A stretch of DNA of 64,000 nt from the NCBI RefSeq assembly GCF_036030735.1, contig NZ_CP107928.1:3286001-3350000 (forward strand), in the 5' to 3' direction. Below are positions 52,280-64,000 of this stretch, one piece after another. This stretch comes from Streptomyces sp. NBC_00425. Lineage in GTDB: Bacteria > Actinomycetota > Actinomycetes > Streptomycetales > Streptomycetaceae. The notes below the pieces were generated by a model that was not told the origin of the DNA, did no database searches, and worked only from the letters and a program-made list of their open reading frames with translations. Position 1 is the first letter of the stretch. Each line of letters opens with the position of its first letter. Made by a program: the position numbers and the translations under genes.

Positions 52280-52879
52280 TCACGAGTTCCCGGAGGCCGC
52301 CTCGAGTTTCGCGACGGCGGCCGCCGCCTGCGCCTGCCGGCTCCGCGGGGTGCGGGCCCGCAGCAGCGCCAGCATCACGAGATAGCGGTCGGTGCGGCCC
52401 ATCCCGTCGAACACCGCCGCGGCGCCCGGATGCGCTTCCAGCGCGGTCAGCAGCTCCTGCGGTACGGCCGCCTCCTTCTGCGAGGCGTACGCCGCCGCCC
52501 ACCGCCCGTCGGCCCCGGCGGCGGCCACCTCGGCGAGACCGGCCGGCCGCATCCGGCCCTGCGCCGTCAGCTCCTCGACGCGCCGCACGTTGACCGCCGA
52601 CCAGTGGCTGCCCGGGCGCCGCGGCGTGATCCGCTGGAGGTAGTGGACGGCGTCGAGCCCCTTGCGGTGCCCGGTGATCCACCCGTGGCACAGGGCCACG
52701 TCGTTGACATCCCCCGCGTCGGCCGAGACCACGCCGGCACCCTTCTTCGCGACCTTCACCCACAGGCCCGGGTGTGGCGCCGGGTGCGCGGTGAGCCAGG
52801 CGTCGAGGGCGTCGGCCGAGGCGAAGAAGAGGGCTTGCGACGACGGCGGCGCTGCGGTGGTACCGGCTCCTGCGGGCAT
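52280..52879 (-). CDS. YdeI/OmpD-associated (DUF1801-like) family protein
   Basis: This 199-residue protein is annotated from ATG 52879 (MPAGAGTTAAPPSSQALFF). Typical family phrases are FASADALDAWLTAHPAPHPGLWVKVAKK, DVALCHGWITGHRKGLDAVHYLQRITPRRPGSHWSAVNVRRVEEL (about residues 60-104) and AYASQKEAAVPQEL. The biochemical role of the family is not established. It is convergent with the amidase-like gene. Confidence 0.85.
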   Translation of the reverse strand: MPAGAGTTAAPPSSQALFFASADALDAWLTAHPAPHPGLWVKVAKKGAGVVSADAGDVNDVALCHGWITGHRKGLDAVHYLQRITPRRPGSHWSAVNVRRVEELTAQGRMRPAGLAEVAAAGADGRWAAAYASQKEAAVPQELLTALEAHPGAAAVFDGMGRTDRYLVMLALLRARTPRSRQAQAAAAVAKLEAASGNS

Positions 52880-53015
52880 GGAGCCACCGTAGGCGCGGAA
52901 TAGGCCAGATCCCGACCTAGTTCGGTCCCGGGAAGAGCGGGGATGCCGAGGCGGCAGGCGTCGGGCGCCCGGCGTGAGGCGACCGGCGCTGCCGGGCGAC
53001 AGGCATGTCGGGCGG

Positions 53016-54374
53016 TCAGAAGCCTCCGCCGAAGTCGCCCCCGCCGCCCCCGCCGAAGTCCCCTCCCCCGCCGTCGCCGAAGCCGCCGAAGTCTCCGGGG
53101 TCGAAGTCGGCACCGGAGACGTCGCCGCCGTCGTGGCCGCCGCCGAAGTCGCCGTATCCGGCGCCGTAGTCGTAGGCGTAGGACGGGGCGGCCATCATCG
53201 AGCCGAGCATGGTGCCGACGAGGAGACCGGGCAGGATGCCGCCGCCGAAGTAGCCGCCCGCCCAGGGGCCGTAGGCCGGACCCGCCTCCCAGTACGGGCG
53301 GCGGCCGTAGTCGCTGTCGACCTCGCGGATCACCGGGTCGCGCCCGTCGGCCAGCCGGGTCGCGTCCGCCGCGCAGACCGGGACCTCGCGGGTGGCCCCG
53401 CCGGGCGGCGTCCAGGTCGCGTCGCCGACCGAGGGACCGTGCCGGGGGTCGAAGAAGCAGGGCGGACGGCGTTCGGGCAGCGACCGTCCCTCCCGGCGGG
53501 CGGCGAGCAGGGCGAGGGAGAAGCGGCCGTCCTCCAGGGCCTCGGTGACACCGCGGACGTCCTCCGGTCGCGCGGCCGACGCCATGGCCGACTTCGCCTG
53601 TTCGTAGGCGTCCAGGGAGCGTTCGTAGTCGGCGCGCATGGCGTCGTCCGCGCCCGGCTCGGCCGGGTGGAAGTCCAGCCGGTCGAGTTCCTCGCCGAAC
53701 GCGGTGATGTCCTCGTCCACGACGACCCGCAGCCGGTCGAGGGCTGCCCGCTGTTCGGCCGCGCGCCGCCGGCGGTTGCGGCGCACCAGCGTGTACGCGC
53801 CGGCCCCGCCCGCCGCCAGCACCACGCCCGCCGTGATCAGCGCGGTCTGCGAGACCCCGCCGCCGTGGTCCGAGGAGCCCCAGCTCGCGGGGGCCGAACC
53901 GCCCATGTTCACCAGGGCGCGGTCGGTGAAGTCGGCCAGCTGGGTCCGGGCGTCACTCTCCGGGCGGACGCTGGTGACCAGGTTCCGGACGGCCGTGCGG
54001 GAGAGCACCGAGGAGTCGGCGCGGGCGTCGAAGCGGTCGCCGAGGCGGATCGCGTACGCGCCGGTGACTCCGGTGGCGGTGCGCAGGTCCGTGAAGAGGT
54101 CCGCCGTGGGGTAGCCGGCCGGCAGGACGGCGATGAACAGCGGTTTGCCGGCGTGCTCGATCTGCTGCTGGAGGGCGTGCGCGTCCGCCTGGGACAGCTG
54201 CCCGCTCGCCTCGGGGTCGACGTAGACCGGGCTCTCGCGGAGGGCCTCGGCGACGGCCGACACGCTGGTGGCCGCCTCGGCGCGCGGGGCGCCCGCCGCC
54301 GGCAGGGCCAAGGCGGCGAGCACGAGCGCGGCCACCCACACGAGCAGGCTCCGGGCCGACGACACGACCTTCAT
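53016..54374 (-). CDS. Secreted/membrane protein with TPM-like domain and Gly-rich C terminus
   Basis: This 452-residue protein starts at ATG 54374. There is an N-terminal signal sequence (about 1-35, ending APRAEAA). A soluble domain (about 40-150, resembling TPM/DUF4349-like) is followed by a TM segment (about 175-197, TALITAGVVLAAGGAGAYTLV) and an RRNRRRR stop-transfer cluster. A helical cytoplasmic part follows; the C terminus has a second hydrophobic stretch (GYFGGGILPGLLVGTMLGSMMA) and a strongly Gly/Asp/Phe-rich tail (GGGDFGG repeats), expected to be flexible. Function unknown. Confidence 0.8.
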   Translation of the reverse strand: MKVVSSARSLLVWVAALVLAALALPAAGAPRAEAATSVSAVAEALRESPVYVDPEASGQLSQADAHALQQQIEHAGKPLFIAVLPAGYPTADLFTDLRTATGVTGAYAIRLGDRFDARADSSVLSRTAVRNLVTSVRPESDARTQLADFTDRALVNMGGSAPASWGSSDHGGGVSQTALITAGVVLAAGGAGAYTLVRRNRRRRAAEQRAALDRLRVVVDEDITAFGEELDRLDFHPAEPGADDAMRADYERSLDAYEQAKSAMASAARPEDVRGVTEALEDGRFSLALLAARREGRSLPERRPPCFFDPRHGPSVGDATWTPPGGATREVPVCAADATRLADGRDPVIREVDSDYGRRPYWEAGPAYGPWAGGYFGGGILPGLLVGTMLGSMMAAPSYAYDYGAGYGDFGGGHDGGDVSGADFDPGDFGGFGDGGGGDFGGGGGGDFGGGF

Positions 54375-54432
54375 ATGTCGAAACTACCCGAAGCCCACCG
54401 AACCGGTCGGCCGTGTGCGGCGTCGAGCGGAC

Positions 54433-57462
<3,030 letters not shown>

Positions 57463-57577
57463 AGACCTTCCCTCGGCTCTCGGGTCTCTGGGACACGTCG
57501 GGGCACGTCGAGCTCGCGCGGTTCACTCATGGCTTAGATCACGCCGTGAGTTAACTGGCGTCGCACACCGCCGTCAA

Positions 57578-57634
57578 GACGTCCCGTCAGGACAGCGGGA
57601 CGTCCCGGCCCCCCTGCGCCGCCGGGACGTCCCG
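57578..57634 (-). terminator. Terminator region downstream of cimA
   Basis: Three copies of GACGTCCCG-type sequence form alternative stems: GACGTCCCG (57578-57586) with CGGGACGTC (57596-57604), and the palindrome CGGGACGTCCCG at 57596-57607 and 57623-57634. It lies 11 bases past the cimA stop. Confidence 0.65.
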
Positions 57635-57644
57635 TCGGCCTCGG

Positions 57645-59249
57645 TCACTCCGCCGGCGTCACGCTCGCCCTGAGGAGTCCGTAGGTGTACGCGTCCTCCA
57701 GGGCCTGCCAGGACGCGGCGATCACGTTCTCCGCGACGCCGACCGTGGACCACTCCCCCGCACCGTCCGTCGTGGAGATCAGGACGCGGGTGGTGGACTG
57801 GGTGCCGTGGACGCCCTCGAGGATGCGGACCTTGTAGTCGACCAGCTCGAGCTTGGCCAGCTGCGGGTAGATCTTCTCCAGCGCCACCCGCAGCGCGCGG
57901 TCGAGAGCGTTGACCGGGCCGTTGCCCTCCGCCGTGGCGACGATCCGCTCGCCCTTGGCGTAGAGCTTGACGGTGGCCTCGTTGGCGTGGCTGCCGTCGG
58001 GGCGGTCCTCCACGATGGCCCGCCAGGACTCCACCTCGAAGTACTTCAGCGGCCTGCCCTCGACCTCCGCGCGCAGCAGCAGCTCGAAGGACGCGTCCGC
58101 CGCCTCGTAGGTGTAGCCCCTCAGTTCGCGCTCCTTGACCCGCTCGACGACCCGGCCGACCAGTTCGCGGTCGCCTCCGAGGTCGACGCCGAGCTCCTTG
58201 CCCTTGAGCTCGACCGAGGCCCGCCCGGCCATGTCGGACACCAGCATCCGCATGGTGTTGCCGACCTGCTCGGGGTCGATGTGCTGGTACAGGTCGGGGT
58301 CGACCTTGATGGCCGAGGCGTGCAGACCGGCCTTGTGGGCGAAGGCCGAGACGCCGACGTACGGCTGGTGCGTGGACGGGGTGAGGTTGACGACCTCGGC
58401 GATCGCGTGCGAGATACGGGTCATCTCGCGCAGCCGCCCCTCGGGCAGCACCTTCTTGCCGTACTTCAGCTCCAGGGCCGCGACCACCGGGAAGAGGTTC
58501 GCGTTGCCGACCCGCTCGCCGTAGCCGTTCGCCGTGCACTGCACGTGCGTCGCGCCCGCGTCCACCGCGGCCAGGGTGTTCGCCACCGCGCAGCCGGTGT
58601 CGTCCTGGGCGTGGATGCCGAGCCGGGCGCCGGTGTCGGCGAGGACGGTGGAGACGACCGCCTGCACCTGCCCCGGGAGCATGCCGCCGTTGGTGTCGCA
58701 CAGCACGACCACGTCGGCGCCGGCCTCCGCCGCGGCCCGCACGACCGCCTTCGCGTACTCGGGGTTCGCGCGGTAGCCGTCGAAGAAGTGCTCGCAGTCG
58801 ACGAAGACCCGGCGGCCCTCGTCCTTCAGGAAGGACACGGTGTCGCTCACCATGGCCAGGTTCTCGTCCAGCGTGGTGCGCAGGGCCAGCTCCACGTGCC
58901 GGTCGTGGGACTTCGCGACCAGGGTGATCACTCCCGCGCCCGACTCCAGCAGCGCCCTGACCTGCGGGTCCTCCGCGGCCTTCGCGCCGGCCCGGCGGGT
59001 CGCGCCGAAGGCGACCAGCTGGGCGTGCCTGAAGTCGATCTCCTCCTGCGCGCGGGCGAAGAACTCGGTGTCGCGCGGGTTGGCGCCGGGCCAGCCGCCC
59101 TCGATGAAGCCCACTCCGAAGTCGTCCAGGTGACGGGCGATGGCCAGCTTGTCGGCGACGGTGAGGTTGATGCCCTCACGCTGGGCGCCGTCCCGCAGGG
59201 TGGTGTCGAAGACGTGGAACGAATCGTCGAGTTCGCTGGTTGCGGTCAT
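57645..59249 (-). CDS. cimA: Citramalate synthase
   Basis: This 534-residue aldol-type synthase (DRE-TIM family) condenses pyruvate and acetyl-CoA to citramalate for isoleucine. The start is ATG 59249 (MTATSELDDSFHVFDTTLRDGAQREG). FDTTLRDGAQREGINLT, GWPGANPRDTEFF, and HAQDDTGCAVANTLAA carry the metal ligands; GERVGNANL is also typical. The C-terminal LeuA-allosteric-type domain (about 415-534) is complete. The family is close to isopropylmalate synthase; CimA rather than LeuA is inferred from length and motif wording. Confidence 0.88.
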   Translation of the reverse strand: MTATSELDDSFHVFDTTLRDGAQREGINLTVADKLAIARHLDDFGVGFIEGGWPGANPRDTEFFARAQEEIDFRHAQLVAFGATRRAGAKAAEDPQVRALLESGAGVITLVAKSHDRHVELALRTTLDENLAMVSDTVSFLKDEGRRVFVDCEHFFDGYRANPEYAKAVVRAAAEAGADVVVLCDTNGGMLPGQVQAVVSTVLADTGARLGIHAQDDTGCAVANTLAAVDAGATHVQCTANGYGERVGNANLFPVVAALELKYGKKVLPEGRLREMTRISHAIAEVVNLTPSTHQPYVGVSAFAHKAGLHASAIKVDPDLYQHIDPEQVGNTMRMLVSDMAGRASVELKGKELGVDLGGDRELVGRVVERVKERELRGYTYEAADASFELLLRAEVEGRPLKYFEVESWRAIVEDRPDGSHANEATVKLYAKGERIVATAEGNGPVNALDRALRVALEKIYPQLAKLELVDYKVRILEGVHGTQSTTRVLISTTDGAGEWSTVGVAENVIAASWQALEDAYTYGLLRASVTPAE

Positions 59250-59361
59250 GGTCTGAAGACTCCTGTGTTGGACCTCGGTCGTTACCGGAATGACCGGCTC
59301 CACCATCCCCCCATGCTCCCTCGCGCTCTCGCTCCCGGCTGTGGGTGGTGCCAGAAAAGCG

Positions 59362-59386
59362 AAAAACCCCTCGCGGGTGCGAGAGG
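59362..59386 (-). terminator. T-tailed hairpin in the cimA leader, terminator or attenuator
   Basis: On the minus strand CCTCTCGC and GCGAGGGG pair over 8 bp (one G-U) with a 4-base loop and are followed by TTTTT. It lies 113 bases before the cimA start, after a separate terminator for ilvE, so attenuation of cimA is possible. No short leader peptide with its own stop was found. Confidence 0.6.
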
Positions 59387-59598
59387 TCTGCGCGCGGGTC
59401 GAGGACGACGAGGGCCGCCCGTACCTGGTCGTACGTGGCGGTCACTGCGGACCGGCGCGCCTGCTGCCAATAATCGTGGCGAACGAGAGCACGGGGGAAG
59501 TCTGGCACAGTCCGTCCGGGTGCTCACCCGGTGTCTCAGGATGCGAGCGGCGTGTGCTCGGACGTCGGCCCGGGGACGCCCACCGGACCGCGGAAAGC

Positions 59599-59639
59599 GG
59601 CCGGGCCGCGCCGGACGTGACGTCCGGCGCGGCCCGGCC
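59599..59639 (-). terminator. Very long terminator hairpin of ilvE
   Basis: A perfect 19-bp GC stem, 59599-59617 with 59621-59639, closed by only three bases, lies 55 bases beyond the ilvE stop. There is no T-run. It acts equally in both directions. Confidence 0.8.
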
Positions 59640-59686
59640 CCGGCGGTGGGGCGTGCGGCGCGGCCCGGCCCCGGCGGTGGGGCCTG
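59625..59686. repeat. Two tandem 31-base direct repeats
   Basis: The unit starting CGGCGCGGCCCGGCCCCGGC occurs at 59625 and again at 59656 with one visible mismatch, overlapping the right arm of the ilvE terminator hairpin. It is probably a slipped-strand duplication, not a mobile element. Confidence 0.75.
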
Positions 59687-59693
59687 CGGCGGG

Positions 59694-60782
59694 TCAGCCC
59701 AGCCGGTGCATCCAGCCGTGCTTGTCCTCGGCCGTGCCGCGCTGGATGTCCAGCAGGGCCTGCCGCAGCCTGAGGGTGACCTCGCCGGGCTCGCCGCCCG
59801 ACTGCCGCCACTCGCCGCCGGTGCGCTTGACCGTGCCGACCGGAGTGATCACGGCGGCGGTGCCGCAGGCGAAGACCTCCGTCAGGGTGCCGTCGGCGGA
59901 GTCCTGCTGCCACTGGTCGACGGAGATGCGGCCCTCCGCGGCCTCGTAGCCCAGGTCGCGGGCGACGGCGAGGAGGCTGTCACGGGTGACGCCCTCCAGG
60001 ATGGAGCCGGTGAGCGACGGCGTGACGATCTTGTCGCCGTACACGAAGTACAGGTTCATGCCGCCGAGCTCCTCGACCCACTTGCGCTCGACCGCGTCGA
60101 GGTAGCAGACCTGGGCGCAGCCCTGCGCGGCGGCCTCGGCCTGGGCGAGCAGCGAGGCGGCGTAGTTGCCGCCCGTCTTGGCGTCGCCCATGCCGCCGGG
60201 GACGGCGCGCACGTGGTCCTCGGAGACCCAGATGGAGACCGGCTTCACGCCGCCGGGGAAGTAGGCGCCGGCCGGTGAGGCGATGACGAGGAAGAGGTAC
60301 TCGTTGGCGGGCTTGACGCCCAGGCCGACCTCGGTCGCGATCATGAAGGGCCGCAGGTAGAGGGACTCCTCGCCGCCGTGCGCGGGCACCCAGTCCAGGT
60401 CCTGGGCGACGAGCGCGTCGCACGCCTCGATGAACGTCTCGACCGGCAGCTCCGGCATGGCGAGCCGGCGGGCGGAGCGCTGGAAGCGCTTGGCGTTCTG
60501 ATCCGGCCGGAAGGTGGCGACGGAGCCGTCGGGGCGGCGGTACGCCTTCAGGCCCTCGAAGATCTCCTGCGCGTAGTGCAGGACGTTCGTGGCCGGGTCG
60601 AGGGGGATCGGCGCGTACGGAACGAGCTGGCCGTCGTGCCAGCCGCGGCCCTCGGTCCACTTGATCGTCACCATGTGGTCGGTGAAGTGGCGGCCGAAGC
60701 CGGGGTTCGCCAGGATCGCCTGCCGCTCGGCGGCGGAGGTGGGACTGGCGGAGGGCTTGAGCTCGATCGTGGGCGTCGTCAT
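59694..60782 (-). CDS. ilvE: Branched-chain amino acid aminotransferase
   Basis: This 362-residue fold-type IV PLP enzyme catalyses the last step of Leu/Ile/Val synthesis. The start is ATG 60782 ([16 protein letters not shown]). [43 protein letters not shown] with the PLP-Lys in the nearby region, [18 protein letters not shown] and [14 protein letters not shown] are family marks. It precedes cimA and follows leuB on the same strand, each ended by its own hairpin. Confidence 0.96.
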   Translation of the reverse strand: MTTPTIELKPSASPTSAAERQAILANPGFGRHFTDHMVTIKWTEGRGWHDGQLVPYAPIPLDPATNVLHYAQEIFEGLKAYRRPDGSVATFRPDQNAKRFQRSARRLAMPELPVETFIEACDALVAQDLDWVPAHGGEESLYLRPFMIATEVGLGVKPANEYLFLVIASPAGAYFPGGVKPVSIWVSEDHVRAVPGGMGDAKTGGNYAASLLAQAEAAAQGCAQVCYLDAVERKWVEELGGMNLYFVYGDKIVTPSLTGSILEGVTRDSLLAVARDLGYEAAEGRISVDQWQQDSADGTLTEVFACGTAAVITPVGTVKRTGGEWRQSGGEPGEVTLRLRQALLDIQRGTAEDKHGWMHRLG

Positions 60783-60976
60783 GAGTGGTTGTCCTTCACC
60801 GGTTGTGTAGTGACGGGCCGCGCTCACGTCCGTACGGCCGATGGCCGGTGGTAGGACGTCCGAGCATTCCCTCATACCGCGGCTCCGCGTTCGATTATCG
60901 CAAGAGGCGGACGAGGACCGAAAAACGGCGTGAATACGACCCAGGGTTGATGGTGACACCCGGCGGGGGACATGCG

Positions 60977-61011
60977 GAAGCCGCCGGGCGCGCTTGCGAC
61001 CCGGCGGCTTC
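60977..61011 (-). terminator. Terminator of leuB
   Basis: GAAGCCGCCGGG (60977-60988) and CCCGGCGGCTTC (61000-61011) form a perfect 12-bp stem with an 11-base loop, 22 bases past the leuB stop. Confidence 0.85.
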
Positions 61012-61032
61012 GAGGCTCTCGAGCGGCGCGGG

Positions 61033-62076
61033 TCAGCCGGCTACTCGTACGGAGAGCGCGTCGCCGATCTCGGAGGTGCTGCGCGCGGGCAGCGAGACGC
61101 GCTCCCCGAGGTCCGCGGAGACGGCGTCCTCGATGCGGACGGCCTCCTCCTCGTAGCCGAGGTGGCGCAGGAGCAGGGCGACGGACAGGACCGTGGCGGT
61201 GGGGTCGGCCTTGCCCTGGCCCGCGATGTCCGGGGCCGAGCCGTGCACCGGCTCGAACATGGACGGGAACTCGCCGGACGGGTTGATGTTCCCGCTGGCG
61301 GCGACGCCGATGCCGCCGGAGACGGCCGCGGCGAGGTCGGTGATGATGTCGCCGAAGAGGTTGTCGGTGACGATGACGTCGAACCGCGCCGGGTCGGTGA
61401 CCAGGTAGATGGTGGCCGCGTCGACGTGGATGTAGTCGGTGGCGACCTCGGGGAACTCCTCGGCCACCCGGTTGAAGACGTTCGTCCACAGGTGACCGGC
61501 GAAGGCCAGCACGTTGTTCTTGTGGACGAGCGTGAGCTTCTTGCGGGGCCGGGCCTGCGCGCGGGCGAAGGCGTCGCGGACCACGCGCTCGACGCCGAAC
61601 GCCGTGTTCACGGAGACCTCGGTGGCGACCTCGTGCGGGGTGCCCTTGCGGATCGTGCCGCCGTTGCCGGTGTACGGACCCTCGGTGCCCTCGCGGACGA
61701 CGACGAAGTCGATCTCGGGCTGACCGGCCAGCGGGGTGGCGACGCCGGGCAGGAGCTTCGACGGACGCAGGTTCACATGGTGGTCGAAGGCGAAGCGCAG
61801 CTTGAGCAGAAAGCCCCGCTCGAGGACGCCGGAGGGGACGCTGGGGTCGCCGATCGCGCCGAGCAGGATCGCGTCGTGCCGCTTGAGCGCGTCCACGTCC
61901 GCGTCGGTGAGGGTCTCACCGGTGGCGTGGTAGCGGCGGGCGCCGAAGTCGTACTCCTTGGTCTCCAGCTTCACATCCTGCGGGAGGACGGCGGAGAGGA
62001 CCTTGAGACCTTCGGCCACGACCTCCTGGCCGATGCCGTCACCGGGGATCACTGCGAGATTGAGGCTGCGAGACAT
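61033..62076 (-). CDS. leuB: 3-isopropylmalate dehydrogenase
   Basis: This 347-residue decarboxylating dehydrogenase is annotated from ATG 62076 ([23 protein letters not shown]). It shows [71 protein letters not shown] and [21 protein letters not shown]. The short form (about 350) is typical of actinobacteria. It completes the leucine pathway with leuC/leuD elsewhere in this window. Confidence 0.96.
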   Translation of the reverse strand: MSRSLNLAVIPGDGIGQEVVAEGLKVLSAVLPQDVKLETKEYDFGARRYHATGETLTDADVDALKRHDAILLGAIGDPSVPSGVLERGFLLKLRFAFDHHVNLRPSKLLPGVATPLAGQPEIDFVVVREGTEGPYTGNGGTIRKGTPHEVATEVSVNTAFGVERVVRDAFARAQARPRKKLTLVHKNNVLAFAGHLWTNVFNRVAEEFPEVATDYIHVDAATIYLVTDPARFDVIVTDNLFGDIITDLAAAVSGGIGVAASGNINPSGEFPSMFEPVHGSAPDIAGQGKADPTATVLSVALLLRHLGYEEEAVRIEDAVSADLGERVSLPARSTSEIGDALSVRVAG

Positions 62077-62279
62077 GCGGGAACCCTACTCCTCGTCCCA
62101 GGTGATGACACGGACCGTCCATCATCCGGACAACGGCGCGGCGGCGCGGCGGCGCGCCCGAAGGGGCGAGGCGGGAGGCGGTGAAGAGGTCGAGGTGCGG
62201 CGCGGGGTCCGAAGTCCCGTTCGGACGCCCGCGCCGCGCCCCGTGCGGGTGCGGCTCCCGGACTGCGGGGCGGGCCGGC

Positions 62280-62411
62280 TCAGTGGCCGGTCTCGCCTCC
62301 GTTGTCGCGGCGGTCGAGGGCGCGCTGCAGGGCGGCGGCGGCGTTCTTGCGGTCGGACTCGCTCGTACGGGAGACGTGACGGACTCGGCGGCGGACGGTC
62401 GTCTCGGCCAT
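62280..62411 (-). CDS. Conserved small basic protein (43 aa)
   Basis: This short ORF, ATG 62411 to TGA 62280, encodes MAETTVRRRVRHVSRTSESD plus 23 residues ending in NGGETGH. It is Arg-rich at the N terminus with a predicted helix (AAAALQRALDRR). Proteins like it occur in Streptomyces at this locus between pruA and leuB (recalled, not searched). The codon third positions are strongly GC, supporting coding. The function is unknown. Confidence 0.75.
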   Translation of the reverse strand: MAETTVRRRVRHVSRTSESDRKNAAAALQRALDRRDNGGETGH

Positions 62412-62661
62412 GGGAAATCGACTCCTTCGAAATCCAGGGAGTGCCAAAGGGGGGTGCGAGACGCCGGAAGGGGCGGGGAGCGGACCGCAGGGGTTGCCTG
62501 CACAGGGCCCGGCTCACGACCGCCATTCGCTTGATCGAGCGAGACGTTCGGCTCCTACAAAGCTAAGCGAGGAGCCCGCGCCTGTCTCTACAATTACTCG
62601 GACTTCCTACTATCTGAGACGGCACGGTCCGGTGGAGCGCGCCGTACGGGCGCCGCAACGC
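62412..62661. other. Intergenic region before the pruA terminator
   Basis: This 250-base gap, with AT-richer stretch at 62555-62620, should contain the promoter of the small basic gene. GGCTCCT and AGGAGCC (about 62550-62577) form a 7-bp inverted repeat around TACAAAGCTAAGC. No gene was seen. Confidence 0.45.
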
Positions 62662-62697
62662 CGAACGGGCCGGGTCTGGGGAAGACCGGCCCGTTCG
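62662..62697 (-). terminator. Terminator of pruA
   Basis: CGAACGGGCCGG (62662-62673) and CCGGCCCGTTCG (62686-62697) form a perfect 12-bp stem extendable past a bulge, 25 bases after the pruA stop. There is no T-run. Confidence 0.8.
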
Positions 62698-62722
62698 GGG
62701 TACGCGTGGGCGCCGTGCGCCG

Positions 62723-64000
62723 TCAGCCCATGTGCGGGTAGGTGTAGTCGGTCGGCGGGACCAGCGTCTCCTTGATGGCGCGGGTCAGCGTCCAGCGCAT
62801 CAGGTTCTGCGGGGCGCCGGCCTTGTCGTCGGTGCCGGAGGCGCGGCCGCCGCCGAAGGGCTGCTGGCCGACGACGGCACCGGTCGACTTGTCGTTGATG
62901 TAGAAGTTGCCCGCCGCGTAGCGCAGCTTCTCCATCGTGTGCGCGGCGGCGGCGCGGTCGTTCGCGATGACCGAGCCGGTGAGCGCGTAGTCCGAGACCG
63001 ACTCCATCTGGGTCAGCATGGCGTCGTACGCCTCGGCCGAACTGTCGTCGTAGACGTGCACGGCGAGGAACGGGCCGAAGTACTCGGTCGTGAAGACCTC
63101 GTTCTCCGGGTCGGTGCACTCGACGACGGTCGGGCGCACGAACCAGCCCACCGAGTCGTCGTAGGTGCCGCCCGCGACGATCGTGCAGGCCGGGTCCGCC
63201 TCGGCGCGGTCGATGGCCGCCTTGTTCTTGGCGAAGGAACGCTCGTCGATGACCGCGCCGATGAAGTGGGACAGGTCGGTGACGTCGCCCATGGTGAGGC
63301 TGTCGACCTCGGCCGCGAACTCCTCCTTGAAGCCGGAGTTCCAGATCGACGCCGGGATGTAGGCCCGGGAGGTCGCGCTGCACTTCTGGCCCTGGTACTC
63401 GAAGGCGCCCCGGGTGAGGGCCGTCTTCAGCACGGCGCGGTCGGCGCTCGGGTGGGCGACGACGAAGTCCTTGCCGCCGGTCTCGCCGACCAGACGCGGG
63501 TAGGTGCGGTACTTCTCGATGTTGGCGCCGACCGTCTTCCACAGGTGCTGGAAGGTCTTCGTGGAGCCGGTGAAGTGGATGCCGGCGAGGTCGCGGTGGT
63601 TCAGGGCCACCTCGGAGACCTCCAGGCCGTCGCCGGTGACCAGGTTGATGACGCCCTTCGGCAGCCCGGCCTCCTCCAGCAGCCGCATCAGCAGCACGGC
63701 GGCGTGCGTCTGCGTCGGGGACGGCTTCCACACGACCACGTTGCCCATCAGCGCGGGCGCGGTCGGCAGATTGCCCGCGATCGCCGTGAAGTTGAACGGC
63801 GTGATCGCGTAGACGAAGCCCTCGAGCGGGCGGTGGTCGAGACGGTTCCAGACTCCCGGGGAGTTGGCCGGGGGCTGCTCGGCCAGGATCTGGCGGGCGT
63901 AGGCCACGTTGAAGCGCCAGAAGTCGACGAGTTCGCAGGGGCAGTCGATCTCCGCCTGCTGGGCGGTCTTCGACTGACCGAGCATGGTGGACGCGGCGAG
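62723..64000 (-). CDS. pruA: L-glutamate gamma-semialdehyde (P5C) dehydrogenase, C-terminal part
   Basis: About 425 C-terminal residues are present; the gene continues past the right edge, so the true start is not seen. It oxidises glutamate-5-semialdehyde in proline degradation. The aldehyde dehydrogenase signature includes the NAD contact NVVVWKPS and VTGDG, GIHFTGSTKTFQHLWK, the catalytic-Cys region YQGQKCSATSRAYIP, VETGGKDFVV as the Glu-containing segment, and GNFYINDKSTGAVVGQQPFGGGRASG. It resembles the P5CDH family with FVYAITPFNFTAIAGNLPTAPALMGN. Confidence 0.95.
   Translation of the reverse strand, partial: LAASTMLGQSKTAQQAEIDCPCELVDFWRFNVAYARQILAEQPPANSPGVWNRLDHRPLEGFVYAITPFNFTAIAGNLPTAPALMGNVVVWKPSPTQTHAAVLLMRLLEEAGLPKGVINLVTGDGLEVSEVALNHRDLAGIHFTGSTKTFQHLWKTVGANIEKYRTYPRLVGETGGKDFVVAHPSADRAVLKTALTRGAFEYQGQKCSATSRAYIPASIWNSGFKEEFAAEVDSLTMGDVTDLSHFIGAVIDERSFAKNKAAIDRAEADPACTIVAGGTYDDSVGWFVRPTVVECTDPENEVFTTEYFGPFLAVHVYDDSSAEAYDAMLTQMESVSDYALTGSVIANDRAAAAHTMEKLRYAAGNFYINDKSTGAVVGQQPFGGGRASGTDDKAGAPQNLMRWTLTRAIKETLVPPTDYTYPHMG

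Larger units (their letters stand above)
59250..59693. other. Long gap between ilvE and cimA with hairpins
   Basis: The 444-base gap has no convincing gene; open frames on both strands lack support. It contains the ilvE terminator (59599-59639), a 31-base tandem repeat (59625-59686) and a second T-tailed hairpin (59362-59386) inside the probable cimA leader. Confidence 0.6.

Noticed and set aside
59387..59508. Leader peptide with ALVVL in front of the cimA hairpin
   Set aside because: The frame has no stop before or in the hairpin, so it does not fit a ribosome-mediated attenuator; T-box motifs are also missing.
59290..59949. Plus-strand frame through the ilvE-cimA gap
   Set aside because: It crosses two hairpins and enters ilvE antisense; no motif is seen.

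Overview
The window is a high-GC chromosomal segment of a Streptomyces. GTG starts are frequent, gene order is dense, and the gene content matches the conserved Streptomyces core: smc/rnc/recG, thiDL, ddl/gpsA, hupS, leuCD/ndgR, gltX, two conservons, accB/accE, cimA/ilvE/leuB and pruA. No transposase, integrase or CRISPR array is visible. Names of reference-strain homologues are recalled, not searched.

Layout. 1-4.6 kb: the 5' end of smc, a small coiled-coil gene, acylphosphatase, an SCP/CAP surface protein, a SHOCT-domain protein, and a divergent flavodoxin/HxlR pair with a clear operator. 4.5-12.8 kb, minus strand: recG, rsmD, coaD, a DivIVA-like protein, DUF177, rpmF, rnc and mutM, all housekeeping. 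recG is split by an in-frame intein of 285 residues at its Walker A motif. 12.9-17.8 kb, plus strand: an HSP90-like ATPase translationally overlapped with a 996-residue helical-repeat protein. 17.9-28.4 kb: a DAK2 (FakA-like) protein, rpmB, thiL-thiD, a stand-alone Lrp-type effector domain, a lipoprotein, ddl, an acyltransferase/gpsA pair, cofC/fbiD and hupS. 28.6-32.9 kb: leuCD divergent from ndgR, and a DUF4188/MerR divergent pair. 32.9-36.9 kb: five tRNA genes (Gln and Glu only), a HAD hydrolase, an orphan RelE-like gene, gltX and an FAH-family enzyme.

37-48.5 kb holds a 62-codon gene with an internal repeat, then two conservons in tandem. Each has the order sensor kinase (A), roadblock (B), DUF742 (C), small GTPase (D). 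48.6-57.5 kb carries the acyl-CoA carboxylase epsilon and beta subunits, a YceI protein, a PGRP/amidase-like protein, a YdeI-type protein, a Gly-rich membrane protein and a secreted multidomain GH3 enzyme. 57.6-64 kb carries branched-chain amino acid genes (cimA, ilvE, leuB), a 43-residue ORF and the C-terminal part of pruA, running off the end of the window.

Working together: leuC, leuD, leuB, ilvE and cimA feed leucine/isoleucine synthesis, with NdgR as the probable local regulator. gltX sits next to a tRNA-Glu/tRNA-Gln cluster, consistent with one non-discriminating GluRS charging both. The conservons are membrane-associated signalling modules. The most notable observation is the recG intein: it begins with Ala instead of Cys/Ser and carries the Trp-Cys-Thr signature of class 3 (block F nucleophile) inteins.
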